Assembly: GCF_000482465.1 (NCBI RefSeq)
Contig: NZ_KI519428.1
Span: forward strand, 1 to 64,000
Direction of reading: 5' to 3'
Length of the DNA stretch: 64,000 bases
DNA from: Runella limosa DSM 17973
GTDB taxonomy: Bacteria > Bacteroidota > Bacteroidia > Cytophagales > Spirosomataceae
Position numbers and translations under genes: made by a program. Below, one piece after another: positions 36,414-43,274 of the stretch. How positions within the stretch are numbered: position 1 is the stretch's first letter; the number at the start of each line of letters is the position of its first letter. Below the pieces are notes generated by a model. That model did no database searches. It had not been told where the DNA came from and was given only the letters and a program-made list of their open reading frames with translations.

Positions 36414-37721
36414 CTAAAGCCGAACAATGTCAGCGCCGATGGCATTGAGACGGGTGTCAATATTCTGATAACCACGGTCGATTTGCTCGATGTTATCAAT
36501 AATACTCACTCCTTTGGCCGACAAAGCAGCAATCAACAACGATACTCCCGCACGGATGTCGGGGGAGGTCATGCGGATACCACGAAGCTGCGTAGCGCGG
36601 TTAAGCCCAACGACTGTGGCACGGTGTGGGTCACAAAGAATGATTTGGGCACCCATTTCAATCAGTTTGTCCACAAAGAATAAGCGGCTTTCAAACATTT
36701 TTTGGTGAATAAGAACCGTGCCTTTGGCCTGAATGGCTGTTACCAAAACAATACTCAATAAGTCTGGCGTAAAACCTGGCCAAGGTGCATCGGCCACAAC
36801 CAGCATCGAGCCGTCGATAAACGATTCTACCTCGTAGTGTTCTTGAGAAGGGATAAAAATATCGTCGCCTCGGAATTCCATTTGAATACCCAATTTTTGG
36901 AAAACACCTGGAATAACGCCCAAATCAGGCACTGAGCAGTTTTTGATGGTAATCTCACTTTTGGTCATGGCCGCCAATCCGATAAACGAGCCAATCTCAA
37001 TCATGTCTGGGAGCATGGTATGTTCCGTTCCAAAGAGTTCAGAAACCCCTTCGATGCTAAGTAAGTTGGATCCTACGCCTGAGATTTTTGCGCCCATGCG
37101 GTTCAACATTTTACAAAGTTGTTGCAAATAAGGCTCACAAGCGGCGTTATAAATGGTAGTTACGCCTTCTGCCATCACGGCCGCCATCACAATATTGGCT
37201 GTACCAGTGACAGATGCTTCGTCGAGCAACATATAAACACCCTTCAGCCCGCTGGCGTCCACTTGATAAAATCCGCCGTCGTTGGCATCGTATTCAAATT
37301 TTGCACCCAAACGTTCAAATCCCAAAAAGTGAGTATCCAAGCGGCGGCGGCCAATTTTGTCACCACCCGGACGAGGAATACGCCCTTTTTTGAAACGCGC
37401 TAACATGGGGCCTAAAAGCATCACCGACCCGCGAAGAGCGGCAGCTTTTTGGCGATACATTTCGGTTTCCATGAATTCGAGGTTGACATCAGAAGCCTCA
37501 AAGCGAATGGATGAGTCGCTCAAACGGGTGCGTTTTACCCCCAAATCTCCCAATAAATCAATGAGTTGGTTTACATCTCTGATATTGGGAATATTATGAA
37601 TAGTAACAGGTTCTTTGGTCAGTAAGACAGCACATAAGATTTGCAATGCTTCGTTTTTGGCACCTTGGGGAGTAATCTCACCTTTCAATGAATGCCCACC
37701 TGCTATTTTGAATGAAGCCAT
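36414..37721 (-). CDS. murA: UDP-N-acetylglucosamine 1-carboxyvinyltransferase MurA (Cys-to-Asp active-site form)
   Basis: MurA moves an enolpyruvyl group from PEP to UDP-GlcNAc, the first committed step of peptidoglycan synthesis, in the cytoplasm. The start at 37719-37721 (MASFKIAGG) gives 435 residues, the usual length; the frame runs on to 37949 but that part has a terminator inside it and is not MurA-like. Conserved parts are GAKNEAL (K22, N23) and the active-site loop PGGDKIGRRRLDTH. In this loop the residue equivalent to Cys115 of E. coli, the target of fosfomycin, is Asp121. The Asp form is known in other bacteria, is catalytically active, and gives natural fosfomycin resistance. A good promoter lies just upstream (37779-37810). 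Confidence 0.96.
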   Translation of the reverse strand: MASFKIAGGHSLKGEITPQGAKNEALQILCAVLLTKEPVTIHNIPNIRDVNQLIDLLGDLGVKRTRLSDSSIRFEASDVNLEFMETEMYRQKAAALRGSVMLLGPMLARFKKGRIPRPGGDKIGRRRLDTHFLGFERLGAKFEYDANDGGFYQVDASGLKGVYMLLDEASVTGTANIVMAAVMAEGVTTIYNAACEPYLQQLCKMLNRMGAKISGVGSNLLSIEGVSELFGTEHTMLPDMIEIGSFIGLAAMTKSEITIKNCSVPDLGVIPGVFQKLGIQMEFRGDDIFIPSQEHYEVESFIDGSMLVVADAPWPGFTPDLLSIVLVTAIQAKGTVLIHQKMFESRLFFVDKLIEMGAQIILCDPHRATVVGLNRATQLRGIRMTSPDIRAGVSLLIAALSAKGVSIIDNIEQIDRGYQNIDTRLNAIGADIVRL

Positions 37722-37778
37722 GTGTTGGAAATAAGCGTTAGGGGGATTGAAATAAACGTTCGGTTCGTATCTTTTTTG

Positions 37779-37810
37779 CAAAGCTATCAATTTTTGAAAA
37801 AAGATAACAA
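37779..37810 (-). promoter_or_regulatory. murA promoter
   Basis: On the − strand, TAGCTTTG (37786 down to 37779) fits the -7 consensus TAnnTTTG, and TTG (37810-37808) stands 21 bases upstream as the -33 element. Spacing is close to the 19-21 typical of Bacteroidota. Transcription would start about 45-50 bases before the murA ATG. Confidence 0.6.
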
Positions 37811-37837
37811 TGAGAAGAAGCACCGAGGGCATAAAAA

Positions 37838-37871
37838 AAAGTCGTGGACAGCAACTGCCGTCCACGACTTT
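37838..37871 (-). terminator. strong intrinsic terminator on the − strand without an assigned gene
   Basis: A 12-bp perfect stem (37838-37849 with 37860-37871) is followed on the − strand by nine T residues. On the + strand there is no T run, so it acts on − strand transcripts. It sits upstream of the murA promoter, so it must stop something transcribed from 37872 or above. Confidence 0.75.
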
Positions 37872-38044
37872 CGCGTGTGCGTTCCTCAAATAATAAGGCA
37901 TGATATGCCTACAAACTAAAAGTATTTGACCAATACCTTTGGCTTGCAACTATATGTACGCAAAAAAGTGAACGAGGGTTGCTTCTCTCTTTAAAAAAGT
38001 TCAAAAAACATTCTTGCTTTTATGAATAAAGCCGAAATTACTTT

Positions 38045-38052
38045 TATATTTG
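38045..38052 (+). promoter_or_regulatory. -7 element of the RRM gene
   Basis: TATATTTG matches TAnnTTTG. Transcription would start near 38059, giving a leader of about 115 bases before the ATG at 38176, long for this genome and typical of cold-shock-type RNA-binding protein genes. No clear -33 element is seen at the right spacing. Confidence 0.5.
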
Positions 38053-38175
38053 TCTCGCTATAGGTAGTTTCTCTGTTTCTCTCGACTTGCTGTGTACTTG
38101 TCATTTGCTAGACGGAGTATTAGATCGAAGGCCGTCCATAGCGCACCAAGTCACATTATATCAAATTAATGCACA

Positions 38176-38562
38176 ATGAACATTTATGTAGCAAATGTCC
38201 CGTTCAAGGCGAACGATGACGAATTAAACGAATTATTTGCGGAATTTGGGGAGGTATCGTCTGCCCGCATTATTATGGACAAGTTCACAGGCAAAAGCCG
38301 TGGTTTTGCGTTTGTCGAGATGCCTAACGATGAAGAAGGAAATCAAGCGATTTCACAACTTAATGGTTATGAGTTTTTAGGTAAAGTACTCGTTGTAAAC
38401 GAGGCTCGCCCACGCGAAGATCGTCCACGCACGGGTGGAGGTGGTTTCGGTGGTGGCAACCGCGGTGGCGGTGGTGGCTACGGCGGCGGTGGTAACCGTG
38501 GCGGTGGCGGTGGTTACGGCGGCGGCGGTGGTCGTGATAACGATTATAAAAAGCGCTGGTAA
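38176..38562 (+). CDS. glycine-rich RRM RNA-binding protein
   Basis: A 128-residue protein with one RNA-recognition motif (about 1-78) and a glycine-rich tail. RNP2 is IYVANVP and RNP1 is KSRGFAFVEM, both with the aromatic residues that stack on RNA bases. The tail (about 88-128) contains two exact copies of GNRGGGGGYGGG, encoded by 38455-38490 and 38491-38526, and ends in a charged RDNDYKKRW. Such proteins act as RNA chaperones or regulators in Bacteroidota and cyanobacteria, often after cold shock; the long leader fits this, but cold induction here is an inference. It is followed by a terminator. Confidence 0.94.
   Translation: MNIYVANVPFKANDDELNELFAEFGEVSSARIIMDKFTGKSRGFAFVEMPNDEEGNQAISQLNGYEFLGKVLVVNEARPREDRPRTGGGGFGGGNRGGGGGYGGGGNRGGGGGYGGGGGRDNDYKKRW
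38455..38526 (+). repeat. two tandem 36-bp repeats in the glycine-rich tail
   Basis: 38455-38490 and 38491-38526 encode the same twelve residues (GNRGGGGGYGGG) with several silent differences. The GGY-type repeats are RGG/GGY-like low-complexity sequence known to help RNA binding. Number of copies may vary between strains. Confidence 0.85.
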
Positions 38563-38584
38563 GCTTACAACAATATTGAGAGCA

Positions 38585-38617
38585 AGAGCCGATTCCTTGG
38601 AATCGGCTCTTTTTTTG
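38585..38617 (+). terminator. terminator after the RRM gene
   Basis: AGAGCCGATTCC (38585-38596) is complementary to GGAATCGGCTCT (38599-38610), followed by a run of T to 38617. A classical strong intrinsic terminator; the tip must open to form a loop. Confidence 0.85.
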
Positions 38618-38700
38618 TACTTTCCAACCATTTTATTGTGAAATGCGTCTAATTTAATTGAATAGTAACATTTCCCTACACCGTTTTTAATATTTATACT

Positions 38701-41061
38701 ATGAAACGATTATTGTTTACCCCCCTCTTTGTTGCCCTGAGTATATGTTCACTTTGGGCACAGTCATCCCTAGAAGTTTCTAAACAATGGGAAAAAGCCT
38801 ACGGAGCCTCTTTGTTGGGTGAGGTTGCCCTGGGATGGCCTGTGAGTAAGGCAACGCCCAACGGCAATATACTTTTTAGTTTCCCGTACCGTCTTTGTGC
38901 TTCTAAGTGCAGTACTTCCATTGTTTATAGAAGCATTGTCCGCGATAGCCTTTACAAAACAGAAGGCAGTTATATGCCTTCGCAAGGCGGCGCATGGGCT
39001 TTTGTGAAAGGATATTCAACCAAATTAAGCGGTGGTTGGGACGAGGCTACCAATAAGTTTTATACAACCAGTACCTATTATTCCCCTAATTTCGATGAGA
39101 TAGGAAAGGTTACCCAATCGCAACCAGCTTATATTAGCTCAGTCAACCCACTGTCAAATGGCGCACTTATCATGAGTACCACGGCGACAATCGGGGATTA
39201 TAGCGATAGCCTCGTTCGGTACGATGCGCAAGGGAAGCGGGTTTGGGCAGTTGCTACGGCCAACTATAACCGAACCCAAAATGAAACCACTTGGCGCGAA
39301 AGTGCTACCGTCACTCCGATGTATCAAGGAGAAGAAACGGCGTTTATTAGCTCAAAAACCGTACGGGACATCAATAATTTTAACACAATTATTTCTCAGC
39401 AGACTGACTTGAAGGTGCTTACTGGAAACGGAATCGAAAAGTGGAGTGCCAGTATTGAATCGCCACTGACGTACACCAAAGTAGTGGGGACGGATACGCA
39501 AGGACAATGGTATGTTTTGACGCAGCGCGATTCGTTGGGGCGAGTGTTGACGTTTTCAGCAGAGGGCGCGAAAGTAAACGAAGTGGTGATTTCGATTCCC
39601 AATTTGAATAGTAATATGGGGGTAGAAATTCAAAAAACGGCTGATGATGGTTTTGTGCTGTATTGCCGTAATGTTTTGAATACGTTTTTTGCCAAATATA
39701 GTAAAACAGGGACGCGTGAGTGGAGTTATCAGATGCCTCCGTACGTTGATCAGTTAAAAATTACTTCAACGGGGAACATCATTGCTTATACCCAATACCT
39801 GAATCAGTATAATTTAACGATTGTTTCTCCAACGGGTGCTGAAAAAACAAAACTGTCACTTTTTCATCTGATGGAAGGAAGCAATGGCTGGTTTTATGGA
39901 ACAACATTGGATAAATTGTATGCCGTTAATCCACAAGGTGAAATCGCGTGGACGATAAACCGAGCGACTGCTCGTGCCGTTGTGAGTGAGGACCTAGATG
40001 GGGGTTTGTTGGTAACTGAAACATTTTCAACAAAAAATCCGACGGCAAGTGTTTATCTGGGCGCGTGGAACTTGGATGTTGCGAACACATTTATGCTTAG
40101 TAAATATACAAAAGAAGGGAAATTACTTTGGAAAACTCCCATCAATGCGCCCGTCGGTGAGCCCAATTATCAGGTGCGTTTCATGGCGGGGGCGTACCCC
40201 TCTAAGGAGACAAAAGGCGCCTACTTGCTGACGTCTCAGGTGATTACGATGAGTAAAAATGCCAGCATGGGAAACCAAAGTAATGTTAGCTACGCTACTT
40301 CTGTCATTAAAATAATGCGCCCTTGTTATACCCAATTGACGGCTACCTTGGCCACAACTTCGCCATCTTTGTGCGGAGGACAAACGGTTAAATTAGAAGC
40401 AAACGCCGATTCGTTGGGCTTTCTGACGTACCAGTGGCAGCGCGACGGGCAGGCAATCATCACCAATCGTCAATCTACTTTTGAAACCACCACCGAAGGT
40501 GTTTATCGCGTAATGGTCTCTGATTCAGTTTGTGGAACAAGCTCACTTTCTTCAACCATTGAAATAAAATCAACCCCCAATGCCTCTGCGACTTTGGTGA
40601 CAAACCCACCCGTATATGCGCCCAACAAAGCCAAATTGCAAGCCAATGAAGGTGCAGGGTTAACCTATCAATGGTTGAAAAATGGACAGGAAATTGCGGG
40701 AGCGGTGGCGTCGAGCTATGAAACAGCCGAAAGTGGCGCTTTTTCGGTGAAAGTAAGTCGCGATGGATGCAGCCGTACATCACCCCCTTTGACGGTGGAG
40801 GTAATGCTGCCGTTGGGAGTGGATGGAACGACCGAAGCCGAACTACATATTTCTCCTAACCCTAATTTGGGAGAGTTTGAATTAAAACTTCCGACAGGGT
40901 GGGAGCGGGCTCAAATAAAACTACATGATGTACTAGGGCGTGATATTCCTGTAAATCAGTCCAATGGCCGAGTAACTGTGCAAACAGTGGCAGGTATGTA
41001 TTGGCTCAAAGCCCTGTTTGAAGGCCGCGAACTCACCCAAAAAGTCGTCATTCATCCCTAA
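38701..41061 (+). CDS. T9SS-exported protein with beta-propeller-like body and two Ig-like domains
   Basis: A 786-residue secreted protein. A signal peptide ends near SLWAQ. Residues about 25-540 have repeated beta-strand motifs of the kind seen in PQQ-like or WD-type propellers (YDAQGKRVW, TGNGIEKW, NPQGEIAW, KEGKLLW). Two Ig-like domains follow: one with LTYQWQRDG-type core (about 548-625, with paired Cys) and one with LTYQWLKNGQEI (about 630-702). The last 80 residues (SPNPNLGEFELKLP to VVIHP) are a type A T9SS sorting domain. It is probably a surface protein involved in binding or adhesion. Specific role unknown. Its gene stands alone with a terminator before it. Confidence 0.8.
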   Translation: MKRLLFTPLFVALSICSLWAQSSLEVSKQWEKAYGASLLGEVALGWPVSKATPNGNILFSFPYRLCASKCSTSIVYRSIVRDSLYKTEGSYMPSQGGAWAFVKGYSTKLSGGWDEATNKFYTTSTYYSPNFDEIGKVTQSQPAYISSVNPLSNGALIMSTTATIGDYSDSLVRYDAQGKRVWAVATANYNRTQNETTWRESATVTPMYQGEETAFISSKTVRDINNFNTIISQQTDLKVLTGNGIEKWSASIESPLTYTKVVGTDTQGQWYVLTQRDSLGRVLTFSAEGAKVNEVVISIPNLNSNMGVEIQKTADDGFVLYCRNVLNTFFAKYSKTGTREWSYQMPPYVDQLKITSTGNIIAYTQYLNQYNLTIVSPTGAEKTKLSLFHLMEGSNGWFYGTTLDKLYAVNPQGEIAWTINRATARAVVSEDLDGGLLVTETFSTKNPTASVYLGAWNLDVANTFMLSKYTKEGKLLWKTPINAPVGEPNYQVRFMAGAYPSKETKGAYLLTSQVITMSKNASMGNQSNVSYATSVIKIMRPCYTQLTATLATTSPSLCGGQTVKLEANADSLGFLTYQWQRDGQAIITNRQSTFETTTEGVYRVMVSDSVCGTSSLSSTIEIKSTPNASATLVTNPPVYAPNKAKLQANEGAGLTYQWLKNGQEIAGAVASSYETAESGAFSVKVSRDGCSRTSPPLTVEVMLPLGVDGTTEAELHISPNPNLGEFELKLPTGWERAQIKLHDVLGRDIPVNQSNGRVTVQTVAGMYWLKALFEGRELTQKVVIHP

Positions 41062-41123
41062 AATTACTGTTAATTCTAAGGCTATTCTAATCTTACCTTA
41101 ATACGCCTCTAATATGGGTGTAG

Positions 41124-41131
41124 TACCTTTG
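41124..41131 (+). promoter_or_regulatory. -7 element for the small secreted repeat protein
   Basis: TACCTTTG fits TAnnTTTG and lies 50 bases before the ATG at 41182. A -33 element was not identified. Confidence 0.45.
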
Positions 41132-41181
41132 TCATGTCCTAAAAGAAGGACGTATTCCAAAAATCATAAATCGTTACAACC

Positions 41182-41571
41182 ATGAAATCGTTCATCACAA
41201 CCATAGCAGCTGTTGCATTGTTAGGTACCACATCCGTCATGGCCCAACTCAATTCACCACATAACTACAAGCGCCCTGTTTCGCAAAAAAGCACAACAAA
41301 AAGCGCCAACATTGTGGTTGAAGATCGAGTAGCCCCTTTAAAATTGAACAACAACGTAGCGTCGGTACACAATTATAAGCGACAAGGGAGTGTTAATTTT
41401 CAGCAAGAGTCAATTGTGGCTCTTAGCGCACCAGTCATTGGTAATAGCCCACAAAACCCGACGGCGTTGCCCAATTATTACAAGAGTCAGTTTAAACCAA
41501 CGGTGTCAGAAAATAGAAGTGCAATAAAAGTGAAGAAAGACGACGTGAAGACTGACACATTGGCAAGATAA
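41182..41571 (+). CDS. small secreted protein with HNYKR repeats, function unknown
   Basis: A 129-residue protein with a signal peptide (cut near SVMAQ, residue 21). The mature part contains three degenerate repeats of about 35 residues. They start at SPHNYKRP (residues 25-32), SVHNYKRQ (61-68) and LPNYYKSQ (96-103). Lys, Ser and Asn are common and there is no Cys or membrane segment after the signal. I do not recognise the family. The gene has its own -7 element and is followed by a terminator at 41639-41670, so it is an independent unit. It is probably periplasmic or secreted. Confidence 0.7.
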   Translation: MKSFITTIAAVALLGTTSVMAQLNSPHNYKRPVSQKSTTKSANIVVEDRVAPLKLNNNVASVHNYKRQGSVNFQQESIVALSAPVIGNSPQNPTALPNYYKSQFKPTVSENRSAIKVKKDDVKTDTLAR

Positions 41572-41638
41572 GTTTTTAAGAATCCACACTGTTTCTTTTC
41601 TATTGTGAGTTTAGAAGAGGAAATATTTCTACTAGTTG

Positions 41639-41670
41639 AAGAGCCACGAGAGATTTCTCCCGTGGCTCTT
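41639..41670. terminator. terminator between the small secreted protein and the methyltransferase
   Basis: AAGAGCCACG (41639-41648) pairs with CGTGGCTCTT (41661-41670), followed by TTGTATCTT. It lies between convergent genes and may serve both. Confidence 0.75.
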
Positions 41671-41690
41671 TTGTATCTTGTTGGTGGAGA

Positions 41691-42458
41691 TTATACTTTT
41701 TGACAAAAATAGATAATCTCGCTACCAGGTAAGGCAAAACGCTTTGCTTCTTCTTTGCTGAGTTCGTCCATCACAAAACGATCTTCGGTTACTTTAAATC
41801 CACCTTTTTCGAGACGTTGGCCGTAATCGCGCCCAAAAAGGCGCACGTGGTCATCTTGCCAAAAAAGTCTTTCACGCTCTTTGGGATCGGTAATGCTGGG
41901 GTCTTCAAACGTGGTAGCCCTCGACCAATCTTGCGGAGACTGAATAATAGCCCAGCCGCCAGGTTTGAGCACCCGATAAAGCTCGGACATGGCCTTGATG
42001 TCATCGTCAACGTGCTCCATGACGTGGTTACAGAAAGCCACATCGAAGGTGTTGGCTTCAAATGGAATTTGGTGGATGTCCATTTTGACCTTTGCCAAAG
42101 GCGATTCGATGTCAGCCGTGACGTAGTCGATGTTTTTTAAACGTTCAAAACGGTCGATAAAACAATATTCGGGAGCTACGTGAAGAAGTTTCAGGTTGTC
42201 TTTGAAAAAGTTGGTTTTGCGTTGGAGGTATAAATACATCAGGCGGTGGCGTTCGAGCGACAGGCAATTGGGACAAAGAGCATTGTCGCGCCCTGAGCGG
42301 CCATAAGGTAAAAACTTTCGGAATTCGCTGCCGCATACGCTACATTCGACTCCCTTGCCACTGTAAAAAATAGCCAATACACGTACGCCAATGTGACTAA
42401 CCAACTGTAAGTACTTACGCGGGATATGCCGCAAAACCCAACTAATAACGTCTTTCAT
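41691..42458 (-). CDS. SAM-dependent methyltransferase with N-terminal zinc-ribbon-like motif
   Basis: A 255-residue class I methyltransferase. The N-terminal part carries four Cys arranged as CSVCG and CPNC (about residues 39-66), a likely zinc site. The methyltransferase core follows, with LLHVAPEYC as motif I region, VTADIESP near motif II, FCNHVMEHVDDD and the LYRVLKPGGWAIIQSP block typical of the Methyltransf_11 family. Related proteins lie in polysaccharide or natural-product loci in Bacteroidota, but the substrate is not known here. The gene is divergent from the small membrane protein at 42552. Confidence 0.85.
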   Translation of the reverse strand: MKDVISWVLRHIPRKYLQLVSHIGVRVLAIFYSGKGVECSVCGSEFRKFLPYGRSGRDNALCPNCLSLERHRLMYLYLQRKTNFFKDNLKLLHVAPEYCFIDRFERLKNIDYVTADIESPLAKVKMDIHQIPFEANTFDVAFCNHVMEHVDDDIKAMSELYRVLKPGGWAIIQSPQDWSRATTFEDPSITDPKERERLFWQDDHVRLFGRDYGQRLEKGGFKVTEDRFVMDELSKEEAKRFALPGSEIIYFCQKV

Positions 42459-42551
42459 TCGTGAATTTTATCAAATTTTTATTCAACAAGTGCTGCAAAG
42501 TTTTTACTTTTCGCCATAATTCCAAAACCAATTACGACACCACTAACAAAG

Positions 42552-42908
42552 ATGATTCCAAAAACATCGAAACCGCCCGGTAAAAAGCTCATCAAGCGCA
42601 TGAGTTCGCGTACAAAATCATACATTTTGGCACCCCTTAGCCTATTAATGATTGGCTATGGCTTGTGCGTTTTTAGTGAAGCAGGCCACCTCAAGCATAC
42701 AAACGCTCCCTTTCGTCAGTGGTTTATGATGGGAACCTACAGCTTGGTGGTCATCAATGCAGGGCTTTGCTTTTTTGGTCAGGCGATTGTATTTAGGATT
42801 CAATACCAATTCCGACAAGAAACGCGGCGAAAGTTGAAAAAGATGCAAAAGGAGATTGAGCTTGCGCTGAAAAAGAAAAATGCCGCTCAAGGCGGCAAGA
42901 TTGTTTAA
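42552..42908 (+). CDS. small membrane protein of unknown function
   Basis: A 118-residue protein with two hydrophobic helices (about 27-44, ILAPLSLLMIGYGLCVF, and about 60-82, LVVINAGLCFFGQAIVF). A basic N-terminus and a charged, coiled-coil-like C-terminal tail (RRKLKKMQKEIELALKKK) would lie in the cytoplasm. No family is recognised. Its stop codon overlaps by four bases the end of the convergent 49-aa gene. Confidence 0.7.
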   Translation: MIPKTSKPPGKKLIKRMSSRTKSYILAPLSLLMIGYGLCVFSEAGHLKHTNAPFRQWFMMGTYSLVVINAGLCFFGQAIVFRIQYQFRQETRRKLKKMQKEIELALKKKNAAQGGKIV

Positions 42909-43054
42909 GCTTTAGCGGCGAACTCAGCCTTGATAGCTTCAACGTCCACTCTCTTAATTTCTGGTTTCCAGCTGCGTTGTTTCATTAACACTTGCTTGTT
43001 CTGTGGAATCATTACGTTGCGCTTACTTTTACGCAAAAGTTTAGTAACTGCCAT
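42905..43054 (-). CDS. small basic protein (49 aa), unknown function
   Basis: From the ATG at 43052-43054 this encodes 49 residues, MAVTKLLRKSKRNVMIPQNK at the start, rich in Lys and Arg, ending KAEFAAKA. The frame extends further up to 43117, but the region contains the promoter element. A -7 element (TATTTTTG on the − strand, 43107 down to 43100) lies about 45 bases upstream, which supports a real gene. The mix of basic N-terminus and acidic middle is seen in small ribosome- or nucleic-acid-associated proteins, but I recognise no family. Convergent with the membrane protein gene, overlapping by four bases. Confidence 0.6.
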   Translation of the reverse strand: MAVTKLLRKSKRNVMIPQNKQVLMKQRSWKPEIKRVDVEAIKAEFAAKA

Positions 43055-43099
43055 TGTCGTATTATCTAAATGTATTGTATGTTTCTTGTAAAATGAGCC

Positions 43100-43107
43100 G
43101 CAAAAAT
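43100..43107 (-). promoter_or_regulatory. -7 element of the 49-aa gene
   Basis: On the − strand this reads TATTTTTG, a TAnnTTTG match, about 45 bases before the ATG. A clear -33 element is not seen. Confidence 0.45.
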
Positions 43108-43163
43108 ACGGATTCATTTTTAAAAAAGTAAGCTCTTTCGCTCTTTTTTTTCGGTAGAGACGC

Positions 43164-43171
43164 TACTTTTG
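43164..43171 (+). promoter_or_regulatory. -7 element of hisS
   Basis: TACTTTTG fits TAnnTTTG. Transcription would start near 43178, giving a leader of about 97 bases that contains the nested hairpins and heptamer repeats described for 43183-43274. Confidence 0.5.
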
Positions 43172-43182
43172 TAATTAGAAAA

Positions 43183-43274
43183 GTCCACAGTTCATTGGCC
43201 CACTCCCGATGGTCAATGAACTGAATTCAAAAAAAGCACTGTGGACAGTGGACTATCAACTACCGACTATAACA
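43183..43274 (+). promoter_or_regulatory. structured hisS leader with nested hairpins and a degenerate 7-base repeat
   Basis: GTCCACAGT (43183-43191) is complementary to ACTGTGGAC (43238-43246). Inside, AGTTCATTG (43189-43197) is complementary to CAATGAACT (43214-43222). The two left arms overlap by three bases. From 43241 to the ATG at 43275 the sequence runs in steps of seven: GTGGACA, GTGGACT, ATCAACT, ACCGACT, ATAACA. Such heptamers recall short tandem repeats seen in cyanobacteria and Bacteroidota. It may be a regulatory leader of hisS or an inserted repeat element. Confidence 0.55.

Larger units (their letters stand above)
37722..38175. other. intergenic stretch between divergent murA and RRM genes
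   Basis: It holds the murA promoter (37779-37810), a strong − strand terminator (37838-37871) with no annotated gene to serve, the − strand sequence 37872-37960 that could encode a small RNA, and a + strand promoter (38045-38052) followed by a leader of about 115 bases for the RRM gene. No protein gene is seen. Confidence 0.55.

Noticed and set aside
36774-36800. Loss of the MurA active-site cysteine read as an inactive gene
   Set aside because: The Asp form is a known active variant, and the rest of the enzyme is intact.
37722-37949. N-terminal extension of MurA
   Set aside because: It contains the murA promoter and an intrinsic terminator and is not MurA-like.
38377-38641. Open frames (Thr/Ala-rich, or Val/Ala-rich) on both strands across the RRM tail
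   Set aside because: They are shadows of the glycine-rich repeats.
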